A program made the translations under genes and the position numbers. From the NCBI RefSeq assembly GCF_024054535.1, contig NZ_JAMXLV010000024.1, positions 104,202 to 168,201 on the forward strand: 64,000 bases of DNA, in the 5' to 3' direction. The DNA is from Thermococcus alcaliphilus. Lineage in GTDB: Archaea; Methanobacteriota_B; Thermococci; Thermococcales; Thermococcaceae. The notes under the pieces are model-generated. The model searched no databases. It worked only from the letters and a program-made list of their open reading frames with translations, and was not told the DNA's origin. Below, piece by piece: positions 7,944 through 16,463 of this stretch. The first letter of the stretch is position 1, and each line of letters starts with the position of its first letter.

Positions 7944-8552
7944 ATGGTGGTTCCTGTGGAAGTACTCAAATGGTTGGAAGAAGGACATGACAATGCGAGG
8001 GATATAGTGGACCTTCCTTGGAAAGTGACAAAAAAAGCAGAAGGGGTTTATTTGGCAGAATACCCCAAAATCCCCTTTGTTCTCAACATAGTAATAACTG
8101 ATGAGTTCGTTCACCTCATAGTTCCTCTCGGATTGGAAACAGTCGCCTTAGAACTGCCGGAGCGCTTGAAAGTTTACCATACCCTCTTGATGCTGAACGA
8201 TAGGCTAAATCTGATAAAGTTCTGCATAACTGGGATGAATGAGGAGATAACCTTGAGGGTTGATTTGGACAGGAAAACTCTTGGAAAAGGGGAATTTAAC
8301 GATGCTCTTACAAGTCTCTTGATAGGTTTGAATCAGGTTATAGCTGCCTTGGGGCTTGAAGAAGAGTTCGCTAGGGCAGTTTTTGAGAGAGTTGCAATGA
8401 TGGTGCTGGAAAGACTTGAAAAGGGTGCCAAAAAAGAAGAAATTCTGAACTTTTTGGTAGTTAAGGTTGGGATGGATCCAAGAGATGCCGAGGAATTCTT
8501 GGAGAAGATAATTGAGACTAAAAGCCCAAAAGAGGATATTGGTTACTTTTAA
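7944..8552 (+). CDS. YbjN/type III secretion chaperone-fold hypothetical protein
   Basis: 202 residues from ATG 7944 (MVVPVEVLKWLEEG). The middle has the alternating pattern of YbjN-like domains: a strand-rich part (YLAEYPKIPFVLNIVITD), HTLLMLNDRLNLIKFCI, then LRVDLDRKTL and a helix GEFNDALTSLLIGLNQVIAA. The last 50 residues are a charged helical tail. No catalytic residues are visible and the function is unknown. An open extension upstream to 7668 is rejected because it lacks a good start and covers repeat sequence. The stop abuts the stop of the convergent PIN gene. Confidence 0.65.
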   Translation: MVVPVEVLKWLEEGHDNARDIVDLPWKVTKKAEGVYLAEYPKIPFVLNIVITDEFVHLIVPLGLETVALELPERLKVYHTLLMLNDRLNLIKFCITGMNEEITLRVDLDRKTLGKGEFNDALTSLLIGLNQVIAALGLEEEFARAVFERVAMMVLERLEKGAKKEEILNFLVVKVGMDPRDAEEFLEKIIETKSPKEDIGYF

Positions 8553-9551
8553 CTACCTTTCAATTTTTAATTCCATCAGCCTTCTGCACAAGCTCCAGTG
8601 GAAATGAAACTCTTGATGTATGTCCTTCTTAAAGACCAACTTCAATTCGTTTAGCCCAGTTTTTCCCCTAAATTCGCCAAACAAAAGCACGTTGTTCATT
8701 TCTATAACACCAAAAACTGCCGCCAAATTGAAGATTAGGGTCCTCAGCTGGTAACCGGTTGCGTAGTGTTCGCTTAGCTCTTCGTGGGGATATTCAAAGA
8801 GAAAATATTCAACTCCTTCAATTTTTGCTATGTCAGTCATTGCGATATCTGCCGTTAAGAGAACTACGAGTGCTGGGGTGTTTTTATCGAATTCCTTCAA
8901 GGTCTTTATTATTAGTTCGTCGTTTGTGTTTGCCTTTTCATCAATGCTTTTTACCTCTATTATTTTGTCTTTTATCTTTTCGTATTCTTTTAGGGCTATG
9001 TATGCAGCTTTCCTTGATTTCTTCATCCTCCTGTTGCTGAATTCTTGGAGCAAATACGAATTGTGGAGAATTTTCCTCAGCTCTTTTAATTGTGCTGGTT
9101 TGTACTTGAAGTTCATTGAGTTTTCTATTTCCTTCTTTACTAAATCTACTATTGCTATCTGGATTCCCTCTACTCCCTTGAGCTTGGATAAAAACGCATG
9201 GTACAATAGGTTGGTATCCGGGGCAAAGATTATTCTTTTCGTGAGGCTCTTATATGCATTAAGCTTCTCTTGGAACTCATTAATGTTTGCGTAGTTTACG
9301 ATTCCACTGGAAAGGAAGCACTCATAAAAGTCTCTGTATGTGGGAAGATCATATAGATACCTTTCTTTTCCTCGAAGTACTTTATGAAATTCGTCTTCTT
9401 TGGCTAACACTCTTATTTTGTACCCCTCTCTGTAGGGAAACGCCTCTAAAAGCGGAATGTTGTAGAGGGGGCTGCTCACTCTTATTTTGCCTCTCATCTG
9501 GATTAAGTTGATGAGTATCTGAAGTTCAGGCTTCTCTATAATCTTTTCCAT
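8553..9551 (-). CDS. PIN-domain nuclease with N-terminal extension, partner of CARF protein
   Basis: 332 residues. A roughly 105-residue N-terminal part of unknown fold precedes a PIN domain with a full acidic set: D112 (FAPDTNLLYHAF), E141 (KKEIENS), D211 (NTNDELI) and D235 (LLTADIAMTDIAK). PIN domains are metal-dependent ribonucleases. The start (ATG 9551, GGAGGGCAG upstream) overlaps the last 16 bases of the CARF-like gene, so the two are translationally linked. Near the C-terminus residues 313-321 (QEFHFHWSL) are encoded by a copy of the dispersed repeat (8592-8613). I infer an effector whose activity is controlled by the CARF partner; it is not a VapC, being about twice that length. Confidence 0.75.
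   Translation of the reverse strand: MEKIIEKPELQILINLIQMRGKIRVSSPLYNIPLLEAFPYREGYKIRVLAKEDEFHKVLRGKERYLYDLPTYRDFYECFLSSGIVNYANINEFQEKLNAYKSLTKRIIFAPDTNLLYHAFLSKLKGVEGIQIAIVDLVKKEIENSMNFKYKPAQLKELRKILHNSYLLQEFSNRRMKKSRKAAYIALKEYEKIKDKIIEVKSIDEKANTNDELIIKTLKEFDKNTPALVVLLTADIAMTDIAKIEGVEYFLFEYPHEELSEHYATGYQLRTLIFNLAAVFGVIEMNNVLLFGEFRGKTGLNELKLVFKKDIHQEFHFHWSLCRRLMELKIER
8592..8613 (+). repeat. Dispersed repeat copy inside the PIN gene
   Basis: GCTCCAGTGGAAATGAAACT plus CT lies within the C-terminal coding region of the PIN gene (on the opposite strand). Weaker cores TTCCACTGGAA at 9302 and TTCCAGTGGAA at 9662 fall inside the PIN and CARF genes. Confidence 0.65.
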
Positions 9552-10015
9552 CTTCTGCCCTCCATAAAGTCCTTTAGTTTTTGGATATGCAGAGGGATCA
9601 TCATGTAAGGCCTATTTGCATATTCCAAGTCTCTAAGTGAGAGGTAGAAGAGGTGTTCCACTTCCAGTGGAAGTGCATGGATAGCAGCTCCAGCCACTAA
9701 GGCTTTCCTTCCAGAGGTTATGTCAACAGAAACCTCATACCTTTCTTCTTTCAGCTTTTTGAGGAGTTCTCCTATCTTCTCATCCGCCTCAAGAAAGTTG
9801 TCTTCCTCTATTACCACCCATTCTATCTCCGGAGAAAAGTCGTATTCACTGGAAATTATATTCAGGGCTTCAACGGCTTTGGGAAGTTTTTCAGAATAGA
9901 TATCTTCCAGAAAGATGTAAATCTTGTCCGGCCTATAGCCCTGCATAACCACAGCATAATAGGAGTTTATCATGGCCCACGTTGACCTTCCGAGCATTGT
10001 GATGTATGCCTTCAT
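9536..10015 (-). CDS. CARF-like domain protein
   Basis: 159 residues, a single Rossmann-like domain. It opens KAYITMLGRSTWAMINSYYA, like the first strand and loop of CARF domains, and has the diagnostic ligand-loop motif VDITSGRKAL near residues 97-106, followed by LEVEHLFYLSL and ANRPYMMIP. CARF domains sense cyclic oligoadenylates or related nucleotides made by type III CRISPR systems and switch on attached nucleases. Here the sensor is a separate protein overlapping the PIN gene by 16 bases. ATG 10015 is preferred (GTGGAG upstream). No cas genes or CRISPR array are in the window, so any link to CRISPR is inference from the fold. Confidence 0.7.
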   Translation of the reverse strand: MKAYITMLGRSTWAMINSYYAVVMQGYRPDKIYIFLEDIYSEKLPKAVEALNIISSEYDFSPEIEWVVIEEDNFLEADEKIGELLKKLKEERYEVSVDITSGRKALVAGAAIHALPLEVEHLFYLSLRDLEYANRPYMMIPLHIQKLKDFMEGRRWKRL

Positions 10016-10025
10016 AGGCTCCACT

Positions 10026-10487
10026 TTAATCTATAAGAATGAGCCCATACAAAACACTTTCGGAGAAGTTGAGCTTGACTATTTTTGAGAGCTCTATCCC
10101 CACGGCATCTATTGATGGTCTTACCTTGCTTGGCATTTTGCACTCTCCACTTCTTTCGAATTCACACTCTTCACAGAGGTTGCAGTTTCCCGGAAATAGT
10201 GCTGTTGCATAGAACTTCCCGCTTTTGAACAGCTCTTCTTCTCTCTTCAGGATATAATCCAACACCTTCCTCTTTTCTTCTTCAAAATTCTCGAAATTGA
10301 TCTCAAACTTTATCAAAAGTGCTCGCTTATAATGTTTTACCAGCTCCTTTGTTTCCCTCCATGAAGGAGCATAAGGTGGGCAGGAAGGGCTTTTTCCATA
10401 GACTGGGCAACTTCTGCACTTCCACACTGGTCTTGGTGAAACAATAATTTCCCCTGCAGCTATCTCTTTCTCCCAGATTACCCTCAT
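10026..10487 (-). CDS. DUF2284 metal-binding protein
   Basis: 153 residues, rich in cysteine: WKCRSCPVYGKSPSCPPYAP near the N-terminus and NCNLCEECEFERSGECKMP in the middle. This is the DUF2284 pattern, thought to bind metal or an Fe-S cluster; no reaction is established. ATG 10487 is taken as the start; an in-frame TTG at 10511 is possible but falls in the AT-rich promoter-like stretch. The CARF gene starts 11 bases downstream, so they may share a transcript. Confidence 0.75.
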   Translation of the reverse strand: MRVIWEKEIAAGEIIVSPRPVWKCRSCPVYGKSPSCPPYAPSWRETKELVKHYKRALLIKFEINFENFEEEKRKVLDYILKREEELFKSGKFYATALFPGNCNLCEECEFERSGECKMPSKVRPSIDAVGIELSKIVKLNFSESVLYGLILID

Positions 10488-10518
10488 AAAGGAAAAATTG
10501 AAAAATCCCAATAAAAAT

Positions 10519-11241
10519 TTAATCCATCAAGCGGCCTCCGTTAACATCAACGACTTCCCCAGTTATGTGGTCATTTTCTAGCAGAAAAATAACCGCATGA
10601 GCTATATCTTCTGGCTTGGCTATCTCCCCGGTTAATGAAAGTTTTCTTAACCTTTCTCTCATTTCTTCATTTATCATATCAGTTGCGACAGGTCCTGGGG
10701 CAACAGCATTTACTAAAATATTCGGTGCCAAGTGCCTCGCGAGATTAAAAGTGAGTGCTATCAACCCTCCTTTTGATGCTGCATAGTGGGCTCCTACAGT
10801 TCCCCCATCTTTGCCGGTTATTGAGGCTATGTTAACTATTTTGCCTTTCTTCATGTATTTGAGAACTTCTTGCGTAACTATGAAGGCTCCCTTTAAGTTA
10901 ACTCCCAAAACTCTGTCCCACTCTTCATCACTTATCTCCATTGGGTTTATTGTCTTTCCAAGGATTCCGGCATTGTTGATTAGGATGTCAATTCTTCCAA
11001 ACTTCTGGATAGTTTTTTCCACCATCTCTCTGACCTCTTCTCTATTGCTAACGTCTGTCCTGACTACAAGGGTTTCTACACCATAAGCTCTGCACATTTC
11101 TTCGGTTTTCTTTGCGTTTTCTTCATCCCTTGCATAGTTTATGACCACGTTGCACCCCTTCTTTGCCAAAGCAACTGCAATTGCCCTTCCTATTCCCCGA
11201 GAGGCCCCGGTCACTAAAGCCACTTTTCCTTTCAGCTCCAT
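10519..11241 (-). CDS. Short-chain dehydrogenase/reductase (3-oxoacyl-ACP reductase-like)
   Basis: 240 residues with all classical SDR landmarks: cofactor loop TGASRGIGRA near residue 10, NNAG near 86, the catalytic Ser in NIASITG and YAASK (Tyr/Lys), and a C-terminal INGG-like VNGG. The NYARDEENAKK segment after the second strand suits NADP(H). The closest pattern is FabG, but archaea lack bacterial fatty-acid synthesis, so the substrate is unknown. Start ATG 11241 follows GGTGAT by four bases. Confidence 0.85.
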   Translation of the reverse strand: MELKGKVALVTGASRGIGRAIAVALAKKGCNVVINYARDEENAKKTEEMCRAYGVETLVVRTDVSNREEVREMVEKTIQKFGRIDILINNAGILGKTINPMEISDEEWDRVLGVNLKGAFIVTQEVLKYMKKGKIVNIASITGKDGGTVGAHYAASKGGLIALTFNLARHLAPNILVNAVAPGPVATDMINEEMRERLRKLSLTGEIAKPEDIAHAVIFLLENDHITGEVVDVNGGRLMD

Positions 11242-11341
11242 GTCGATCACCAAAATAGATTTGGGAAATTACCATAAAAGCTTTATCAAGTAAAGAAATA
11301 ATGCCGAAATGCTTTTACGTTCTTAATCATAATATTGAAAC

Positions 11342-11878
11342 ATGAAAACTATTCCTTTGCTCCTTGGGGTTTTGGTTCTAACTGCAGGATGCATTGGAGG
11401 AGGTGAAAAGATGGATTTGAAAGTTAGCTCCATTTTTAGAAATAATGAGTTCATCCCCTCGAAGTACACCTGTGAAGGGGCTGATGTCAGCCCACCACTA
11501 AGACTCGAAGGATTGAGCGACAAGGCTGTAAGCATAGCGATAATAGTTGATGATCCAGACGCTCCAATTGGCACTTTTACCCACTGGGTGGCTTGGAATA
11601 TCCCTCCTACTGGGGAGATATCAGAGAACATTCCAAAAGAAGAGATTGTGGAAAGTCCAATAAAAGTCATTCAAGGAAAGAACGATTTTGGGAGAATTGG
11701 CTACAACGGTCCCTGCCCTCCGAGGGGACATGGCGTACACCATTATCACTTCAAGGTCTACGTTCTCGATACAACCCTCGACCTAAAACCTGGGGCAGGC
11801 AAGAGGGATTTAGAAAAGGCCATGGAAGGGCACGTAGTTCAATTTGGGGAGTTGGTTGGCCTTTATGAGAGAAGGTGA
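11342..11878 (+). CDS. YbhB/YbcL (PEBP) family lipoprotein
   Basis: 178 residues. The first 17 residues form a lipoprotein signal ending LTAGC, so the protein is likely anchored outside the cytoplasm. The rest is a phosphatidylethanolamine-binding-protein fold with DPDAPIGTFTHWVAWNIPP and the GYNGPCPPRGHGVHHYHF core. Function of prokaryotic members is not settled. The start is about 60 bases after the divergent SDR promoter region; the stop abuts the stop of the next, convergent gene. Confidence 0.88.
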   Translation: MKTIPLLLGVLVLTAGCIGGGEKMDLKVSSIFRNNEFIPSKYTCEGADVSPPLRLEGLSDKAVSIAIIVDDPDAPIGTFTHWVAWNIPPTGEISENIPKEEIVESPIKVIQGKNDFGRIGYNGPCPPRGHGVHHYHFKVYVLDTTLDLKPGAGKRDLEKAMEGHVVQFGELVGLYERR

Positions 11879-12124
11879 TTATTTGTATCTTAGCTTAACG
11901 TAGAGATTGACACCACTCTGGAGAGCTGCCAAGGAGTTTAAAGTTAGGAATACCCAGTCCCCTATTAGATATGAATAGATTGCAAGCAGTGTTGATGCTG
12001 TAACGTACACCAAAACGAACTCCAAATTCAGCGGACATTTCTTGTTTTTGATTGTTTCCCATGTTTGGGGGACCCAAGAGCTCACGAGAAGAAGCATGCC
12101 TATGAGTCCCACGAGTTCCTTCAT
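11879..12124 (-). CDS. PQ-loop (SemiSWEET-like) small membrane protein
   Basis: 81 residues from ATG 12124 (GAGGTGATAAA upstream). Three hydrophobic segments; the first ends in SWVPQTWETIK, the PQ-loop signature of half-size SWEET/PQ-loop transporters, which act as dimers. Archaeal substrates are unknown; sugar transport is only a family-level guess. Confidence 0.7.
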   Translation of the reverse strand: MKELVGLIGMLLLVSSWVPQTWETIKNKKCPLNLEFVLVYVTASTLLAIYSYLIGDWVFLTLNSLAALQSGVNLYVKLRYK

Positions 12125-12241
12125 TTTATCACCTCGCTTATTCTCTTGCACCAAGGAGCTAATAACGTGGTTTTAAAAAAGATTGTGGACTATTACAGGT
12201 GTATTTCGGAAAAAGAAAAGCACGGAATAATCAAAAGAATG

Positions 12242-12712
12242 TCAATGCTTCAATTCGGAGGCTAGTTTTGAAGTCGCCCATGTTTTGACATCGTCATCAA
12301 GAATATCGTTAATAATCTTAAACGCTTCCTGAATCTTCCCCTGTCTTGCGAGGGCTAATGCCACCTCAGCCTGTATTTTTGACCTGTTAGATATGTCCTT
12401 TATAAATCCGGCTATTTTTAGGGCTTCATCCAGTTTGTTGAGCTCAAGAAACTCAAAAGCCAAGCTCATTAGGGCTTTAGTGATACTTTCATCGTTTTCA
12501 ATTTCAAGTATTGCCTCTATTGTCCTGTTAAGGGCTTCAATGTAGTCCTTTCCTTGCTTTGCCATTTCAACTGTCACCATTGACATTGATTTTGCCCTTA
12601 TTCCCTTGTCGGGAATAGACTCTGCAATTTGAAGTGCGTTCTCGAAGTCCCCCCGCTTTATGAGTTTTGACACAGTTTCATAAAGAGCCCGTGATTGGTA
12701 CCATTCCTGCAT
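12242..12712 (-). CDS. Helical-repeat (TPR-like) hypothetical protein
   Basis: 156 residues, almost all alpha-helical, with pairs such as LIKRGDFENALQIAESI and LNKLDEALKIAGFI, then ARQGKIQEAFKIINDI, spaced about 35-70 residues apart. This is the texture of tetratricopeptide-type protein-binding repeats. No enzyme motif is present. ATG 12712 has GGTGTT at suitable distance; an ATG at 12736 is the alternative. Confidence 0.6.
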   Translation of the reverse strand: MQEWYQSRALYETVSKLIKRGDFENALQIAESIPDKGIRAKSMSMVTVEMAKQGKDYIEALNRTIEAILEIENDESITKALMSLAFEFLELNKLDEALKIAGFIKDISNRSKIQAEVALALARQGKIQEAFKIINDILDDDVKTWATSKLASELKH

Positions 12713-12755
12713 GCAAACACCAAATAGATTTTGCATTTGGAAAATTTAAGCTTTC

Positions 12756-13481
12756 CTACATCCCAAGGATAACGTATATTCCAAGAAGTATCAACACTGC
12801 TCCAGCGATCATTGAAAGCTCCCTGGACTTTTGAACTATTCTCTGTGAGATTGATTTGCTCTCCGTTATGCTTCCGACTGTAAAGAGGATTATAAGCAGT
12901 GGGAGAACAAAGATAATGTTGTAAAGTGCCAGAAGAACCAATGTTAAAGCTTTTCCCACTTTGGATATGAGGATTGCATATGCCAGATAAGTTCCAGAGG
13001 AACAGGGGAGGAGTGTGAACGATATTATGACGCCAAGGGAGAAAGCTCCAAAGATAGTCGCTTCCCTGCTGAATATGTTCTTCCTTACCTCTTTCTTCTT
13101 TACTATCCTACTTTTCTCTAGGTAGCCAGTTACGAATGTGTAAGCGCCAAAGGCTATTGAAACCACTCCCGCGACCCATACCGGAATCGTCTTGGTGAGT
13201 ATCACCAATCCCACTCCGAGGAGGTAATAGGAGATGTAAATTGCAGCAACAAACGCCAGCCCTACAGCATATATCCTCCTTTTGGAAATATTCTCTTTGA
13301 GGGAGAGGGCTATGAGGAGCATCGTGTAAATGACGAACGTACAGGGGTTTATCGAATCCGCACCGGCAAGTGCTAAAAGGGGATAGATTAGATTTCTTAA
13401 GCCAAGAAGGGACAATATGCCAGCTGTTAGTCCAATTGAAGATAAAATTATTAAAAAGAGGATCTTGATTTCAGATCTCAC
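12756..13481 (-). CDS. CcdA/DsbD-type membrane thiol-disulfide transporter
   Basis: 241 residues with about six to seven membrane helices. The paired redox cysteines of the CcdA family are present: one in ADSINPCTFV near the first transport helix and one in LLPCSSGTY near the middle. Such proteins pass reducing equivalents from cytoplasmic thioredoxin to extracytoplasmic thiols. The upstream gene encodes an exported thioredoxin-like protein and overlaps it by 11 bases, a fitting partner. GTG 13481 has GGTGA five bases upstream; ATG 13493 is also possible. Confidence 0.8.
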   Translation of the reverse strand: MRSEIKILFLIILSSIGLTAGILSLLGLRNLIYPLLALAGADSINPCTFVIYTMLLIALSLKENISKRRIYAVGLAFVAAIYISYYLLGVGLVILTKTIPVWVAGVVSIAFGAYTFVTGYLEKSRIVKKKEVRKNIFSREATIFGAFSLGVIISFTLLPCSSGTYLAYAILISKVGKALTLVLLALYNIIFVLPLLIILFTVGSITESKSISQRIVQKSRELSMIAGAVLILLGIYVILGM

Positions 13482-14010
13482 TCGGCTCACCATTGGTGAA
13501 AATATATTCAAGCTTATTAATGATTTCGGTCTTGTTCTCTGGGATGAGGTAGGTTTTATCGGTTATAAAAAGCACTCCTTTGGCTTTTTTAGCTTCTTCA
13601 ACGAGGTCATCCGCGTATTCAACCGGAAACTCCCCGTTTACTATTGCATATAGCTTCCCATCGTAGAATATCCCTATTACTGGGACGCCAGTTACTCCGA
13701 GGATTTGGTAGAGCTGCTCAAACATCTTTCCGTTGTAGTCATTTCCCTGCAGCTCATAGTATGTTAAAGCTTCTTTTCCGAAAAATTTTGGTATTTCTTC
13801 TTTCATTTTCTTACAGTGAGGGCACGTTGCCAGTCCGTACATGTAAAAGTGGAATTTTGCTTTGTCCAGTGTAAAGGTTTCCGTTGTTGTGTTGGAAGAA
13901 GATGGGGTGTTTGTTCTGTCTATGGGTGAGGTAGTGGATTGATTGCTTGAGATGCACATGCTGGTGAGCACTACCAGTACAAGTAGCAACACTCCTAAAG
14001 CTTTTTTCAT
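13471..14010 (-). CDS. Exported thioredoxin-fold protein (CPHC)
   Basis: 179 residues. An N-terminal hydrophobic signal ends near LTSMC, a possible lipid-attachment cysteine, followed by a Ser/Thr-rich linker. The thioredoxin fold has the active site ATCPHCKKM and the cis-Pro loop GVTGVPVIG. It is likely an extracytoplasmic disulfide reductase or isomerase fed by the CcdA-like protein encoded next. ATG 14010 follows GGTGAC. Confidence 0.82.
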   Translation of the reverse strand: MKKALGVLLLVLVVLTSMCISSNQSTTSPIDRTNTPSSSNTTTETFTLDKAKFHFYMYGLATCPHCKKMKEEIPKFFGKEALTYYELQGNDYNGKMFEQLYQILGVTGVPVIGIFYDGKLYAIVNGEFPVEYADDLVEEAKKAKGVLFITDKTYLIPENKTEIINKLEYIFTNGEPSEI

Positions 14011-14123
14011 CAAAGTCACCTAATTCAATGGTATACTTTGTGGGTTATAAATGTTTAGGAATGTAGATTTTTTAGCACGTAGCTTTTTAAGAACTTCTAG
14101 AATAAGTTTGTGGTGGTGAGAGG

Positions 14124-14648
14124 ATGAAGGATGTTGAGAGAGCTCTCCAGACTTTTTATTCAATGAAGCTGAGAGATATAATGCCATCAATAACCTCAAT
14201 GCCCATTGTTACTGTTGATTCCCCCATCGTTGACGTGCTTAAGTTGCTTAGAACGAGACATCATGTGTGGGTCGTGAACAACAAGGATGAGATGAAACTT
14301 GAAGGAGTTATAAGGTATCTCGATGTCATGTGTATTCTCCTTCCCCCAGAAAACACAAAGGCAAGGCTGGGCAACATAAGTGCAGTTTTTAAATCCATTC
14401 TAGGAGGGGCGGAAAAAGCGGCTGATGTCATGGAGCGCAATGTGATGACAATAGACGAAGATGCCACAGTTCTGGATGCCCTTACAAGGATGAGGAGGTA
14501 CAAAGTGCAAATCTTGGCGATTGTCGATGAAAACAACACTCTGAAGGGAGAAATAAGCCTTAGGTTGCTCATTGACGAGTTCCTAAGACTGATGAAGGTA
14601 GGTGGTGTGCAATGGCTCCAGAGTGGATCCTCTTCACCCTCGGAGTAG
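14124..14648 (+). CDS. Two-CBS-domain protein
   Basis: 174 residues. Two CBS motifs: IMPSITSMPIVTVDSPIVDV with LRTRHHVWVVN, and VMERNVMTIDEDATVLDAL with MRRYKVQILAIVD. CBS pairs bind adenine nucleotides and gate transporters or enzymes. The next gene, a cation/proton antiporter, overlaps its end by 37 bases, so this is probably its regulatory subunit. Start ATG 14124 follows GGTGGTGAGAGG. Confidence 0.85.
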   Translation: MKDVERALQTFYSMKLRDIMPSITSMPIVTVDSPIVDVLKLLRTRHHVWVVNNKDEMKLEGVIRYLDVMCILLPPENTKARLGNISAVFKSILGGAEKAADVMERNVMTIDEDATVLDALTRMRRYKVQILAIVDENNTLKGEISLRLLIDEFLRLMKVGGVQWLQSGSSSPSE

Positions 14649-15880
14649 CCCTTATCTTTGGAAAGATTGGAGATCATTTAATGGAGCGCTTTGAGCTTCC
14701 CGGAGTTTTGGGCGAGATACTGATGGGTATGATATTGGGAAATCTGATATATTTTGGTCTGATAAAGCCCGAATACCTTACCCTTCATTCAGATGAAACC
14801 TTTGAATTTCTTGCTCGCTTGGGCATAATTTTTCTTCTCTTCTTGGGCGGTCTTGACACAGATGTTGAGATGCTCAAAAAGACCGGTGCTGTTGCAACTG
14901 TTTCTACCCTCATGGGAGTTTTTGTCCCTCTGGTTCTTGGGTACTTTGGACTCAAGCTAATGGGATATCCTTCTAGGGAGGCATTTGCTGGGGGAGTTCT
15001 ACTAACGGCAACCAGCATAGGAATAACTGTTAGGGTAATGATGGATCTCGGGGTTTTGAGGAGCGATGTCGGAGCGGCTTCTTTGAGTGCGAGCGTTATG
15101 GATGACTTCCTCGGGATAGCTTTGATTATCTTCGCAGTTGGTACTGGAAGCATTCTAGGGTTAATAAGCAAGATGGCTGTCTTCTTCATCATCACGGGTT
15201 TGGTTGCATGGTATACGATAGAAAAGTACATTCGCTTTTCAGAATGGCTACATGTGGAAAAAGGAGTCCTTGGCATGGTGCTCGCTTTGATGTTTCTCTT
15301 CTCTGCTTTGGCGGAGCACTGGTTTGATGCTGCCATAGAAGGGGCTTTTATGGCCGGCCTAGTTTTATCAAAACTTCCAGAGGGCAAAAGGATAATGGAA
15401 GACGTGAGGGCAATAGCCTATGGGTTTTTGGTCCCTGTATTCTTCGTGTACACCGGGGCGATGCTTGATTTAAGGGTTTTCACCAGCTTTGAAGCCCTTT
15501 CCCTTGCAGGGGTTTTAACCACAATTGCAGTTATTGGAAAAGTTCTCGGCAGAGGAATAGGAGCTATGATTATGGGGTGGAGCGCTAAAAAGTCCCTCCA
15601 GATGGGTATTGGTTCAATCCCGAGGACTGAAGTGGCGCTTGTTGACCTTATGGTGGCAATTCACGGAGGCGCAATCCCAGAAAGCGATGCCCCAAAGTTC
15701 ATTGCAGCCACGCTGATTTTCATAACTGTTTCTGTTTTAATAACTCCACCGTTACTCAAGTGGGCGTTTAAAGAGGAAGTTGAGGCTATGAAGCAAGGAA
15801 AAGCCGAGAAGAGAGTAGAAGCAGTGCAAGAAACAAAGAGGAGGATCTCACTATTGAAGAGACCAAGGAGGAATCGCTAA
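14612..15880 (+). CDS. CPA2-type cation:proton antiporter
   Basis: 422 residues with about 12 membrane helices. The CPA2 features are visible: LPGVLGEILMGMILGN, FLLFLGGLDTDVEML and the ion-site region SASVMDDFLGIAL with its paired aspartates. The C-terminal tail is short and basic. It lacks a TrkA-N domain; control may come from the CBS protein whose gene overlaps it. Start ATG 14612 follows GGTGGTG inside the CBS gene. The exchanged ion (Na+ or K+) cannot be told. Confidence 0.85.
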   Translation: MAPEWILFTLGVALIFGKIGDHLMERFELPGVLGEILMGMILGNLIYFGLIKPEYLTLHSDETFEFLARLGIIFLLFLGGLDTDVEMLKKTGAVATVSTLMGVFVPLVLGYFGLKLMGYPSREAFAGGVLLTATSIGITVRVMMDLGVLRSDVGAASLSASVMDDFLGIALIIFAVGTGSILGLISKMAVFFIITGLVAWYTIEKYIRFSEWLHVEKGVLGMVLALMFLFSALAEHWFDAAIEGAFMAGLVLSKLPEGKRIMEDVRAIAYGFLVPVFFVYTGAMLDLRVFTSFEALSLAGVLTTIAVIGKVLGRGIGAMIMGWSAKKSLQMGIGSIPRTEVALVDLMVAIHGGAIPESDAPKFIAATLIFITVSVLITPPLLKWAFKEEVEAMKQGKAEKRVEAVQETKRRISLLKRPRRNR

Positions 15881-16326
15881 AATACCCTTGCATATCCCCA
15901 TTTTTTAACACTTGTTAAGATTGAGGTTTCCGTGCTCTTTATTCCTTCGATTTTTCCCAGCTTTTCTATTAGAAAGCTCTCAAGTTCTTGGAGATCCTTC
16001 ACAGTTACCTGCATTAATACGTCGTGTGCTCCGGTGGCTATTCCTAAAACATCAACTTCCGGAAGTTTGGAAAGCTCTTCAACGGCTTTTTTGATTTTGT
16101 TGGGCTCGATGTCAACGGCTATAAATGCCACTATGTTGTAGCCTGCTTTGAAGGGGTTTATTAAGGCGGCGAACTTTCTTATTACTCCTTCTTCAATGAG
16201 CTTTTTTACCCTAAGTCTTATGGTTGATTCGGGTATTCCTATTCTCCTGGCTATCTCGGAATAGCTCATCCTCCCATCTTCTTGAAGCAACCTTAGGATG
16301 TTTTTATCTGTTTCATCCAATTTCAT
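15877..16326 (-). CDS. Lrp/AsnC-family transcriptional regulator
   Basis: 149 residues, the standard two-domain form: a winged helix (MSYSEIARRIGIPESTIRLR) in the first 50 residues and a RAM ligand/oligomer domain ending SVKKWGYARVF. ATG 16326 follows GGGTG. It is divergent from the class III aminotransferase gene, about 140 bases away, so it may regulate that gene in response to an amino acid; this is inference from position. Its end overlaps the antiporter gene tail by four bases. Confidence 0.9.
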   Translation of the reverse strand: MKLDETDKNILRLLQEDGRMSYSEIARRIGIPESTIRLRVKKLIEEGVIRKFAALINPFKAGYNIVAFIAVDIEPNKIKKAVEELSKLPEVDVLGIATGAHDVLMQVTVKDLQELESFLIEKLGKIEGIKSTETSILTSVKKWGYARVF

Positions 16327-16463
16327 TTTGTCCACCCAATTAGTATTTTGTTTAAATATTATGCTGCTGAATTTTAAATGTTTTGTGGTATTTTTGTTAG
16401 ATTCAGCAAAATTTGACCAAAAATGCTATTAATTTCAAACGCATATTTAACTCGGTGGGAGAA

